DNA of 5,757 nt from an uncultured Barnesiella sp. (lineage in GTDB: Bacteria > Bacteroidota > Bacteroidia > Bacteroidales > Barnesiellaceae_A): NCBI GenBank assembly GCA_904502265.1, contig CAJGDT010000112.1, positions 1 to 5,757 on the forward strand. Reading direction: 5' to 3'. Positions 1 through 5,757 of the stretch are shown here, piece by piece. Both the position numbers and the translations under genes were made by a program. Every line of letters begins with the position of its first letter. The stretch's first letter is position 1. The notes under the pieces were generated by a model, which worked only from the letters and a program-made list of their open reading frames with translations, was not told the DNA's origin and did no database searches.

Positions 1-431
1 CGTTCATCATTCCACATTTTGATATTACCGGCAAAGATGTCGGCAATCACCTCGCCCGAGAGCTTCAATTCATTTACGCCATCGAGATTATAGGCAACAA
101 CCACAGCACCCATACAGGTAGGAATGTGGATTACAGGATTCATTTCAGCCATTTCTTTGTCAGAAAGGAACGCGTCGCTACCTGCAAAATCCACAATCTT
201 GTCGCGCAAGTTACGCACACCACCACCTGAACCGATGCCACCATACGCAACGGCATCACCATTTACTTGAGCAAAGTTCTCAAACACCACATTGTAGAAT
301 GGAAGAGGGAATGTTGCACCTGCTCCCGAAAGTTCTTGAGCCTCACGGCCACCATTGTTTGTATTACCGCCACATGCTGTAAGGGCAAGGACGACTGCCA
401 ATGTCATAATTGACGAAAAAATCTTTTTCAT
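1..431 (-). CDS. pstS: PstS-type phosphate-binding lipoprotein of the Pst ABC transporter (3' part cut by window edge)
   Basis: The first 143 codons are visible; the gene continues past the left edge. It starts with a lipoprotein signal peptide (MKKIFSS, a hydrophobic stretch, lipobox LTAC with the modified cysteine at residue 20), so the protein should be anchored in the cell envelope facing the periplasm. The phosphate-binding signatures of the PstS family follow in order: SGAGATFPLPFY at 35-46, YGGIGSGGGVRN at 63-74 and VDFAGSDAFLSD at 80-91. In the family, backbone and side-chain groups of these loops, including the Asp of the SDA motif (D86 here), bind the phosphate ion. LSGEVIADIFAGNIKMW at 124-140 is also a typical family segment. 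It lies 29 bp after the porin gene on the same strand with no terminator between, so co-transcription is likely, and pstC, pstA, pstB and phoU may follow outside the window. Family assignment is secure; co-transcription is inferred. Confidence 0.95.
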   Translation of the reverse strand, partial: MKKIFSSIMTLAVVLALTACGGNTNNGGREAQELSGAGATFPLPFYNVVFENFAQVNGDAVAYGGIGSGGGVRNLRDKIVDFAGSDAFLSDKEMAEMNPVIHIPTCMGAVVVAYNLDGVNELKLSGEVIADIFAGNIKMWNDE

Positions 432-460
432 ATATCGTTGATTATCAAATGTTTATTTTA

Positions 461-1447
461 TTAAATTCCAAAGTAGCAATTTACATATGCCGAGTAATTA
501 TTTTTTGCACCATCGGCCTTAGGCATACTCATTCTGAAGTTAGGCGCTATTTTTACATATTTACCAAGTTTGAATTGCGCACCCAGTATAGCTGTTTGTT
601 CATCCTTTGCAATGTTCCAATTATTCTTTGAATACAGGTCATCAAAGCGTGCGTACAAAGAGATATTCTTGGGTAAATTCACTGAAGCAAAGACCGAATA
701 ACCACTTTGGTCGGCATCGGCCTTGTACGATGCATTCATCATATAGTTATACTCTGCACCGATGGTGAACTTCTCGTGCTTGTATCCGGCAAATGCTGCC
801 ATATTGACAATTCCCTCAATTCCCTCTACACCACTATCGTTGTAACCACCATATAGGCGTATTTGAAAGCCCTTAACAGGAGTGAGCGTCAATCCCAATC
901 CATAATTGAAGCCATTGTTTACTTGTATCTTTTTGTAACCCTCACCGTTTACGATAATGGCATCGGCCGAAACCCAATCGGCAAACTTGTAAGCTACAGA
1001 GATACCCAAATCGGCACTATTACCGAACTTGTATTCATCTTGGAACGATTTCATAATGTAACGATAGCCCCAAAACTTCTCTTGAAAGTTGAACTGCGTA
1101 GTTGAAATAAGACCAACATTCAACGTAAGATTACCGCTCTTCCACGAAACCATTGCATTCTTAATATAAGCTATGCGTTGATAGTCGCTTACATCAGAAG
1201 ACTTTCCAATATCCATTACACCTTTAACAGAGAGACCTTTACCAAAATTGTACTCATAGCCCAAGTAGCTACGATCCAATTGAAAGCCTACGCTGTAAGC
1301 ATCCGATTCAAAATCGGCATGCACATTACCAAACACTTGTACAATCGCCTTACCTTTAGGTTCCTCAGTCTTGGTATCTTGCGCTTGCGCAACGATACAC
1401 ATGCAGGACAATACACCTGCCAAAATTAAGTTTGTTTTCATAGTCAT
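461..1447 (-). CDS. Outer-membrane beta-barrel porin upstream of pstS, probably phosphate uptake (OprO/OprP-like)
   Basis: The 328-residue product has a Sec signal peptide with probable cleavage after AQA at residue 22 (AQA|QDT). The mature part is rich in alternating polar and hydrophobic, aromatic-containing strands (for example QLDRSYLGYEYNF, LSVKGVMDI, FTIGAEYNYMM, ISLYARFDDLY), as expected of an outer-membrane beta-barrel. Similar porins, related to phosphate-selective OprO/OprP, often precede pstS in Bacteroidetes, and the 29-bp spacing to pstS here supports a role in phosphate passage across the outer membrane; substrate choice is inferred from context only. It is shorter than Pseudomonas OprP (roughly 400 residues or more). 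The last residue is Ile (CYFGI) rather than the usual C-terminal aromatic. Two starts are possible, ATG at 1447 and ATG at 1441 (MTM-KTN); the second gives the more usual signal-peptide start MKTN, the first is the longer frame. Confidence 0.8.
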   Translation of the reverse strand: MTMKTNLILAGVLSCMCIVAQAQDTKTEEPKGKAIVQVFGNVHADFESDAYSVGFQLDRSYLGYEYNFGKGLSVKGVMDIGKSSDVSDYQRIAYIKNAMVSWKSGNLTLNVGLISTTQFNFQEKFWGYRYIMKSFQDEYKFGNSADLGISVAYKFADWVSADAIIVNGEGYKKIQVNNGFNYGLGLTLTPVKGFQIRLYGGYNDSGVEGIEGIVNMAAFAGYKHEKFTIGAEYNYMMNASYKADADQSGYSVFASVNLPKNISLYARFDDLYSKNNWNIAKDEQTAILGAQFKLGKYVKIAPNFRMSMPKADGAKNNYSAYVNCYFGI

Positions 1448-1472
1448 CTATAATTTGATTTTTTTGACACTG

Positions 1473-1480
1473 CAAAAGTA
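1473..1480 (-). promoter_or_regulatory. Bacteroidetes -7 promoter element for the porin-pstS operon
   Basis: The minus strand reads TACTTTTG, a full match to the Bacteroidetes -7 consensus TAnnTTTG, followed by CA as is common. The first ATG is 25 bp downstream, leaving a leader of roughly 20 nt. No TTTG lies at the usual 19-21 bp upstream distance; the nearest (1509-1506) is 25 bp away. The expected -33 position is instead occupied by a direct repeat, which suggests that the promoter depends on an activator. Confidence 0.7.
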
Positions 1481-1486
1481 TCGGCA

Positions 1487-1508
1487 ATAGGTTTCATAAA
1501 TGTTTCAA
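1487..1508 (-). promoter_or_regulatory. Candidate Pho box: TGAAAC direct repeat with 11-bp period
   Basis: On the minus strand, TTGAAACATTT (1508-1498) is followed directly by ATGAAACCTAT (1497-1487); 8 of 11 positions agree and TGAAAC is identical. An 11-bp tandem repeat is the classic arrangement bound head-to-tail by PhoB/OmpR-family dimers. TGAAAC of the second repeat ends 10 bp before the -7 box, so the repeat overlies the missing -33 element, as in PhoB-activated promoters. A weaker third copy, TTTAAC (4 of 6), lies two periods further upstream at 1529-1524. Binding by the neighbouring response regulator is inferred; the repeat and its spacing are read directly from the sequence. Confidence 0.55.
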
Positions 1509-1578
1509 AAAAATTGGGCTTTGGTTAAATCCCCTACTTGCGTAAATTGTTACATTTTTATTAAATATCGTGCCGACA

Positions 1579-1610
1579 ATTGCAAGACTCAGAAAAACAA
1601 TGTTCTTTTG
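1579..1610 (+). promoter_or_regulatory. Probable promoter of the response regulator-kinase operon
   Basis: ATTG at 1579-1582 (close to the -33 TTTG) and TTCTTTTG at 1603-1610 (7 of 8 against TAnnTTTG) are separated by 20 bp, inside the 19-21 bp range of Bacteroidetes primary sigma factor promoters. The ATG at 1636 lies 25 bp after the -7 box. No 11-bp direct repeat is seen in front of this box, unlike the divergent porin promoter, so basal expression independent of the activator is plausible. Confidence 0.5.
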
Positions 1611-1635
1611 CATAAGAATATTTATAGATTAGTAT

Positions 1636-2334
1636 ATGGCATCGGAGCGTATATTGATAGTGGACGACGAAGAGACCCTGTGTGAGGTGCTGAAAATCAA
1701 CCTTGAGAATGAAGGTTATGATGTTGATATAGCATTTAGTGCAGAACAAGCTTTAGCTCTCGACCTGCAACAGTATTCACTCATTCTTCTCGACATCATG
1801 ATGGGTGAAATAAGTGGCATCAAGATGGCTAAAATAATGAAAGCCAATGTCACTACAGCCGATATACCTATTATCTTCTGCACCGCACGCGATAGCGAGG
1901 ATGATATGATAATGGGACTAAACATCGGTGCTGATGATTACATCATGAAGCCCTACACCATTCGCAACGTGATAGCTCGAGTAAAGAGCGTTCTACGTCG
2001 TACAAGCAATCTTAAAAGCAACAACATCACTACCGAACCGCCCAAAATTCTACAAATAGAGGGCCTGCAGCTTGACTTGGAATTTAAGCGTTGTATAGTA
2101 GATGGTGTCGAGGTAAAACTTGTCAAGAAGGAGTTTGAGCTGTTAGTATACCTTGTATCGAACCGCGGAAAAATATTATCACGAGAACAAATACTGAGCC
2201 ATGTGTGGAGTGATGAAGTCGTAGTACTCAATCGCACGATAGACGTAAACATCACCCGCGTTCGCTCCAAGATTGGTAAATATGGCTCATATATAGTAAC
2301 ACGTTCAGGTTTCGGCTATGGCTTCCATGATTAA
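1636..2334 (+). CDS. phoB: PhoB-like response regulator (OmpR/PhoB family DNA-binding protein)
   Basis: The 232-residue protein has the normal two-domain layout and length of the family. The receiver domain (about 5-120) carries the acidic pair D10-D11 in ILIVDDEE, the phospho-acceptor D53 in LLDIMMGEISG, the switch Thr T83 in CTARD, and the conserved K105 in DDYIMKP. After a linker (about 122-138) comes a winged-helix domain with VKKEFELLVYL, ILSREQILSHVW, the recognition-helix region RTIDVNITRVRSKIG (200-214) and the wing end VTRSGFGYGF. It is cytoplasmic and would be phosphorylated by the kinase encoded by the overlapping next gene. It is divergent from a porin-pstS operon whose promoter holds an 11-bp direct repeat, which makes PhoB the most likely identity. 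Family is certain; the phosphate-regulon role is inferred from context, and another OmpR-type function cannot be excluded. Confidence 0.85.
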   Translation: MASERILIVDDEETLCEVLKINLENEGYDVDIAFSAEQALALDLQQYSLILLDIMMGEISGIKMAKIMKANVTTADIPIIFCTARDSEDDMIMGLNIGADDYIMKPYTIRNVIARVKSVLRRTSNLKSNNITTEPPKILQIEGLQLDLEFKRCIVDGVEVKLVKKEFELLVYLVSNRGKILSREQILSHVWSDEVVVLNRTIDVNITRVRSKIGKYGSYIVTRSGFGYGFHD

Positions 2335-3613
2335 GACCTCCTTCCACAAGCAACTATTTCTGCAACTCATAGCTTTTTCGTGGGCTATCGTACTCTGTTT
2401 TATCGGCTTTCAATATGCTCGCGAGAAGGAGTACAAATCGGAATTCCTTAACGCCCAATTGCAACAATACAATCGTCATCTGCTCACAACAGTTGAGGAG
2501 GGCGAAGCTTATGAAGATTATATCGCAACCCATGACAAACCGTTTGACGAGTTGCGCATATCTATTATTGCCCTTTCAGGCGCTGTAGTATACGACAATA
2601 CTATATCGCTTGACTCGCTCGACAACCACCGAGGTCGCCCTGAAGTGGCCGATGCGCTGGTGAAAGGTGTGGGATATAATATCAGCAGGCAATCGACAAG
2701 CGACGGACGTGAATATTTCTACTCGGCCACACGGGGCGAAAGGGTTATTGTGCGAACAGCCATCCCCTACTCCAACACTCTGCACGATTTACTCGAGGCC
2801 GACTGGTCTTTTATTGTGGTTATGATTTCTATTACTCTTGCCATGAGTTGTATTGCATACTTTACAACTCGCAAACTTGGAAAAGACATTGAACGCATCA
2901 ATCACTATGAGGCCGAACAAGAGAAGAACCGCCTCAAACGACAATTGACAAACAATATCAATCATGAATTGAAAACACCGGTTGCCTCGATACAGGTATG
3001 CTTGGAGACACTACTATCGGGTATAAACCTGAGCGACGAGAAACGCCAAGAACTCATTGAAAGATGCTATGCCAACAACGAACGCTTACGCAGATTGTTG
3101 AGTGATGTTTCGCTTATCACTCGCATGGAAGATGGTAGCCAACTCATTAGCAAAGAACCGGTTATTATCAACGACATCTTAAGCGAAATAGCTCAAGAAT
3201 TGGAAATAATGCCCGAGGAAGAACGACTTACGCTCCACCTTAAATTTGACGAACAGGTTGTCATAGAAGGAAATTTATCGCTGATAGGTTCGATATTTCG
3301 CAATCTCACCGAAAATGCAGTAGCCTACTCGGAGGGTAAAAATATCTATATATCACTGCTTGAAAACAACGAAAAGGCGTGTAGCATCCGCTTTGAGGAT
3401 GACGGCAAGGGTGTAGAGCAGAAGCAATTACCACACCTTTTCGAGCGATTTTACCGCGTTGACAAAGGGCGCTCACGACTGAAGGGAGGCACCGGCCTCG
3501 GACTCTCTATTGTAAAGCATGCAGTCCATTTTCATGGAGGCTACATCACCGTCACCAATCGCCCCAAAGGTGGGTTACGTTTTGAGTTCACACTCAGTAA
3601 AAAATGCCTTTGA
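2318..3613 (+). CDS. phoR: PhoR-like membrane sensor histidine kinase
   Basis: The 431-residue protein has two membrane segments (about 12-32 and 163-183) enclosing about 130 extracytoplasmic residues. That region (ISIIALSGAVVYDN at 81-94, then DNHRGRPEVADAL at 102-114 and a REYFYSA strand) resembles the Cache-like sensor of PhoR/WalK-type kinases. The catalytic part is complete: H-box NNINHELKTPVASI with phospho-acceptor H216, N-box RNLTENA (N329, N333), G1 DDGKGV (361-366), F-box FERFYR, and G2 GGTGLGLSIVK (390-400). Only about 33 residues lie between the second membrane segment and H216, so there is no cytoplasmic PAS domain and little room for HAMP. The ATG at 2318 overlaps the regulator gene by 17 bp; a second ATG at 2327 (codon 4) gives an 8-bp overlap. 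Overlap implies translational coupling, and the pair would act as one phosphorelay. The stop codon lies inside a hairpin. Confidence 0.85.
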   Translation: MASMIKTSFHKQLFLQLIAFSWAIVLCFIGFQYAREKEYKSEFLNAQLQQYNRHLLTTVEEGEAYEDYIATHDKPFDELRISIIALSGAVVYDNTISLDSLDNHRGRPEVADALVKGVGYNISRQSTSDGREYFYSATRGERVIVRTAIPYSNTLHDLLEADWSFIVVMISITLAMSCIAYFTTRKLGKDIERINHYEAEQEKNRLKRQLTNNINHELKTPVASIQVCLETLLSGINLSDEKRQELIERCYANNERLRRLLSDVSLITRMEDGSQLISKEPVIINDILSEIAQELEIMPEEERLTLHLKFDEQVVIEGNLSLIGSIFRNLTENAVAYSEGKNIYISLLENNEKACSIRFEDDGKGVEQKQLPHLFERFYRVDKGRSRLKGGTGLGLSIVKHAVHFHGGYITVTNRPKGGLRFEFTLSKKCL

Positions 3614-3636
3614 TGAAATGCTTCATCAAAGGCATT
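3599..3636 (-). terminator. Rho-independent terminator for the nucleotidase-HIT transcript, overlapping the phoR stop
   Basis: AATGCCTTTGATGAA (3603-3617) and TTCATCAAAGGCATT (3622-3636) are perfect reverse complements of 15 bp around a 4-nt loop. On the minus strand the stem runs into six T residues (3604-3599), so it is best read as terminating the HIT gene, whose stop is 67 nt upstream. On the plus strand it is followed by ATAATCATA without a T-run, so termination in that direction is less sure. The phoR stop codon TGA (3611-3613) is within the left arm. Confidence 0.75.
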
Positions 3637-3665
3637 ATAATCATATACGATATAGTGGCTTACAC

Positions 3666-3686
3666 ATGGTTTCACCAACCATTTTT
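3666..3686 (+). terminator. Weak hairpin with T-run, possible terminator for phoR
   Basis: ATGGTT (3666-3671) and AACCAT (3677-3682) form a 6-bp stem with a 5-nt loop, followed on the plus strand by TTTT (3683-3686). Outer bases GTGG (3655-3658) and CCAC (3689-3692) could pair as well. The stem is short and AT-containing, so this is only a candidate for ending the phoB-phoR transcript. Confidence 0.3.
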
Positions 3687-3703
3687 GACCACATTGCTAC
3701 CTA

Positions 3704-4096
3704 TTACATTTTTTCGGCTATGCGAGCAGCTATAGCAGCCATCTCCTCGGCGGGTAACGATAACTTCTCGCGGAAGAAGTTCATATCGCCCTCGGTTGTA
3801 ATAGGAATAAGATGCACATGGGCATGAGGCACTTCCAAGCCCATTACGGCAACACCCACACGCTTACACTCTACTGCACCTTCGAGGGCACGAGCTACCT
3901 TGCGAGCAAAGGCCATAAGACCATTGTAGGTTTCGTCATCAATGTCAAAGATATAATCGACCTCTTGCTTAGGAATTACCAATGTGTGACCTTTGGCCAT
4001 GGGGCTAATGTCGAGAAACGCAAAGAAACGCTCGTCCTCGGCTACTTTGTAGCAAGGTATTTCACCGGCTACAATACGACTAAAAATTGATGCCAT
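3704..4096 (-). CDS. HIT-family (HinT-like) nucleotide hydrolase
   Basis: The 130-residue protein is of normal length for the HinT branch of the histidine triad superfamily. It starts with the family-typical SIFSRIVAGEIPCYKVAED, has FLDISPMAKGHTLVIPK (28-43) with H37, and ends its catalytic region with the triad PHAHVHLIP (H91, H93, H95). In the family the central His (H93 here) is the nucleophile that attacks the alpha phosphate of nucleoside phosphoramidates or related AMP derivatives. No signal peptide is present, so it is cytoplasmic. The gene follows the 5'-nucleotidase gene by 25 bp, an AT-rich spacer without a visible promoter box, so the two are probably co-transcribed; a hairpin with T-run lies 67 nt after its stop. 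The true substrate cannot be read from the sequence. Family assignment is very secure. Confidence 0.93.
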   Translation of the reverse strand: MASIFSRIVAGEIPCYKVAEDERFFAFLDISPMAKGHTLVIPKQEVDYIFDIDDETYNGLMAFARKVARALEGAVECKRVGVAVMGLEVPHAHVHLIPITTEGDMNFFREKLSLPAEEMAAIAARIAEKM

Positions 4097-4121
4097 AAGA
4101 TAAATATTATTATTATTTGTA

Positions 4122-5666
4122 TTACTGTACTATTGTTACACGGCCATCGAGCGCCGAGTGTATGCTAAGGCCTCGTTGTGTCATACGGGTTATATAATCC
4201 TCGTACATCTCAAAGACAAAACCGGCATAATCGTCACGCGAGATAGCATTGCGAAAGGCTATCATACCATCACCACCTTCGGCTACAAAATTGATGGTTG
4301 CAATGGTATATACGCGATTGTCATCTACTGGCTTACCGCCAATAGAGAGTTGTGCAACCTTACCATCTTTAATAACAAGTTGCACCTCACGACTCACACC
4401 CTCGCCCCCATTGGCTGCTATCTGCTCAAAGAGGTCGCGCACATCGCTACCCTTAAGTTGCACAACGGTCATATAGTTGGTAAAAGGAAATGTTTGCAAC
4501 ACATTGCCACGTGTCACTACACCCTTGGCTATATCGGCACGCATACCACCTATGTTACCTACTGCAAAGTCTATCTTCGAGCCGTGGCGCTGACGAGCCA
4601 TATCGGCCAAAGCATCGCACGCCCAGTTGCTCAAGGTGCTTTCGGGACGGTCGACAATAAGGTCAACTGCACTATACCCCAACACATCGCCCATGACACT
4701 ATCTACTTGGCTCTTATAGGGCAAGAGTTTTGCTGCAAAGTCGGGGTCTAAACGATCGTCGTAACGAGCATCTACCGGCAACAGGCGATAGTCCACAGCT
4801 ATATCATTGTCACGGTCACCGGCAAGGGTCAGTTGCACAAAACCCAGATTTACACCACTCTTACCGGTCTGCCCAACAGCCACCTTACGGCCATCGAGAT
4901 TGGTAAAAAACTGTGGTTCGGTGAGAGTTGTATGCGAGTGACCACCCACTACAAAATCGATATAACGAGTGTTCTGCACCAATACAGAGTCGATTACATT
5001 TTCATTCACCTCCTCGCCCGTAAAGCCTAAGTGCGACAAAGCAATGACAACGTCGGCACCTTGACGACGCAATTGCAGTGCCATACTATCGCCATAGGCT
5101 ATGGGGTCGTGATAATTAATATCATGCACGTGAAGGGGGAAGAGCAACCCCTCGGGGTTAATATTGAGCGCCACAAATCCCACCTTAACACCACCGGCCT
5201 CGCACATCCACGATGGCACAACCAGTTCGCGCAGGTCATCACGATTGAAGGTATAGTTCGACGATACTGTTACACCTTCATAGTTACGCAACATCGTAGC
5301 GAGCGCCTCGCCACCATTGTCATACTCGTGATTGCCTATCGTGCGCACATCGTAACCCAGCTCATTGAGCACCATAGTCTCCACCTCTCCCCCATAGAAG
5401 TTGAAGTAAGGAGTACCTTGCACAGCATCGCCGGCATCGACCAACAGAGTATGCGGATATTCACCTCGCAAGCTATCGATGAGCACCTTGCGACGCTCTA
5501 CACCACCCAAGCCGGCATTACGTTTGGCGTCGGTGGCAATAGGATATATCTGACTGTGTGTATCGTTGGTAAAGAGTATTACCACCTGCTTATCGGCTTG
5601 TGTACAACCACACAAACACAACAACATCCACACGCAAATAGACCAAAACAAATATCTTTCTTTCAT
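4122..5666 (-). CDS. Secreted 5'-nucleotidase lipoprotein (UshA family, bifunctional metallophosphatase)
   Basis: The 514-residue protein begins with a lipoprotein signal peptide (MKERYLFWSI, a hydrophobic core and lipobox LCGC, C21), so it acts outside the cytoplasm. The N-terminal calcineurin-like metallophosphatase domain shows all metal-site motifs: FTNDTHSQ (D35, H37), VDAGD (D77, D80), GNHEYDN (N112, H113, D116), SHLG (H212) and GGHSHT (H243, H245). The C-terminal 5'-nucleotidase domain follows with STLSNWACDALADMA (343-357), NIGGMRADI (371-379, R376), FPFTNYMTVVQLKGSDV (393-409) and GGDG (464-467). Both domains are in one chain at about the usual UshA length. The family hydrolyses nucleoside 5'-phosphates, and in some members UDP-sugars, to release phosphate. 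Location near pstS and phoBR suggests phosphate scavenging, although no Pho-box-like repeat is visible upstream. The phosphate-site loop reads NIGGMR where the common form is NGGGIR. Confidence 0.9.
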   Translation of the reverse strand: MKERYLFWSICVWMLLCLCGCTQADKQVVILFTNDTHSQIYPIATDAKRNAGLGGVERRKVLIDSLRGEYPHTLLVDAGDAVQGTPYFNFYGGEVETMVLNELGYDVRTIGNHEYDNGGEALATMLRNYEGVTVSSNYTFNRDDLRELVVPSWMCEAGGVKVGFVALNINPEGLLFPLHVHDINYHDPIAYGDSMALQLRRQGADVVIALSHLGFTGEEVNENVIDSVLVQNTRYIDFVVGGHSHTTLTEPQFFTNLDGRKVAVGQTGKSGVNLGFVQLTLAGDRDNDIAVDYRLLPVDARYDDRLDPDFAAKLLPYKSQVDSVMGDVLGYSAVDLIVDRPESTLSNWACDALADMARQRHGSKIDFAVGNIGGMRADIAKGVVTRGNVLQTFPFTNYMTVVQLKGSDVRDLFEQIAANGGEGVSREVQLVIKDGKVAQLSIGGKPVDDNRVYTIATINFVAEGGDGMIAFRNAISRDDYAGFVFEMYEDYITRMTQRGLSIHSALDGRVTIVQ

Positions 5667-5688
5667 GGCTTATCGTGTTATAATGTTA

Positions 5689-5696
5689 CAAAGATA
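5689..5696 (-). promoter_or_regulatory. Bacteroidetes -7 promoter element for the nucleotidase-HIT operon
   Basis: The minus strand reads TATCTTTG, a full match to TAnnTTTG, 22 bp before the ATG at 5666. No good -33 TTTG is found at 19-21 bp upstream; the nearest TTG-containing site (5727-5724) is 27 bp away. The 11-bp direct repeat of the porin promoter has no counterpart at the equivalent positions. Confidence 0.55.
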
Positions 5697-5757
5697 AGTT
5701 TTTTATTCTTAAAGTAAGCGATTCAACACTCCAATATGTTCAATATTGCAGCGAGCA
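5697..5757. other. Right-edge stretch with no assignable gene
   Basis: Two partial readings are possible and neither can be supported. A minus-strand frame could be the end of an upstream gene with stop TAA at 5711-5709 (last residues GVLNRLL). A plus-strand ATG at 5736 (MFNIAAS) could be the start of a divergent gene, with TAAGTTTT at 5695-5702 as a poor -7 box. CAATAT (5732-5737) and ATATTG (5743-5748) form a small inverted repeat. Confidence 0.2.

Noticed and set aside
863..1429. Plus-strand frames opposite the porin gene (863-1105, 1178-1429)
   Set aside because: They are short, antisense to a protein with a clear signal peptide and barrel pattern, and without features of their own.
1525..1566. 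Repeated TTAAAT at 1525-1530 and 1561-1566
   Set aside because: Six AT-rich bases with no helical spacing, in an AT-rich intergenic region; expected by chance.
1479..1578. Inverted pair TGCCGATA (minus, 1486-1479) and TGCCGACA (plus, 1571-1578) in the divergent intergenic region
   Set aside because: Only seven of eight bases agree, and the copies sit at different positions relative to their promoters (one overlaps a -7 box, the other precedes a -33 box), so chance is the simpler explanation.
4097..4121. ATT-rich run between the nucleotidase and HIT genes as a possible promoter or repeat array
   Set aside because: Only three to four trinucleotide units with no TAnnTTTG box; it looks like an ordinary AT-rich Bacteroidetes leader.
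4158..5717. Long plus-strand open frames opposite the nucleotidase gene (4158-4751, 5031-5717)
   Set aside because: They are antisense to a complete, motif-rich enzyme gene, their translations show no recognisable domain, and they lack promoter boxes; they arise from the codon use of the real gene.
5667..5730. Search for a second Pho box upstream of the nucleotidase gene
   Set aside because: At positions equivalent to the porin repeats the bases are TTAAGA and AATCGC, which do not resemble TGAAAC; no 11-bp repeat is visible.

Overview
The window looks like a chromosomal segment from a member of the Bacteroidota, most likely order Bacteroidales. The signs are -7 promoter elements of the Bacteroidetes type (TACTTTTG, TATCTTTG and a near match TTCTTTTG), AT-rich leaders with no clear Shine-Dalgarno sequence, short lipoprotein signal peptides, and a small outer-membrane porin paired with a phosphate-binding protein. 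I cannot name a genus from the sequence alone.

Layout. At the left, on the minus strand, an outer-membrane porin gene is followed after 29 bp by pstS, the phosphate-binding lipoprotein of the Pst transporter. pstS runs off the left edge, and the permease and ATPase genes would be expected beyond it. A 188-bp divergent intergenic region separates this operon from a plus-strand pair: an OmpR/PhoB-type response regulator and an overlapping PhoR-type histidine kinase. The kinase gene ends convergently against a minus-strand pair: a secreted 5'-nucleotidase lipoprotein of the UshA family, then a HIT-family nucleotide hydrolase 25 bp downstream. A 15-bp perfect-stem hairpin sits between the convergent units. 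Its left arm overlaps the kinase stop codon, and its T-tract is oriented to end the nucleotidase-HIT transcript.

How the genes work together. The set reads as a phosphate-acquisition locus. The porin and PstS would bring phosphate across the outer membrane and periplasm. The two-component system would sense limitation. The nucleotidase would release phosphate from extracellular or periplasmic nucleotides. The link between regulator and operon can be seen in the DNA: upstream of the porin lies a direct repeat of TGAAAC with an 11-bp period, 10 bp before the -7 box and covering the place of the -33 box. This is the geometry of PhoB-activated promoters. No such repeat is visible before the nucleotidase or the response-regulator gene.

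Nothing in the window is a clearly new system. The parts most worth a second look are the candidate Bacteroidetes Pho box and the kinase architecture, which has a large extracytoplasmic sensor and no room for a cytoplasmic PAS domain.
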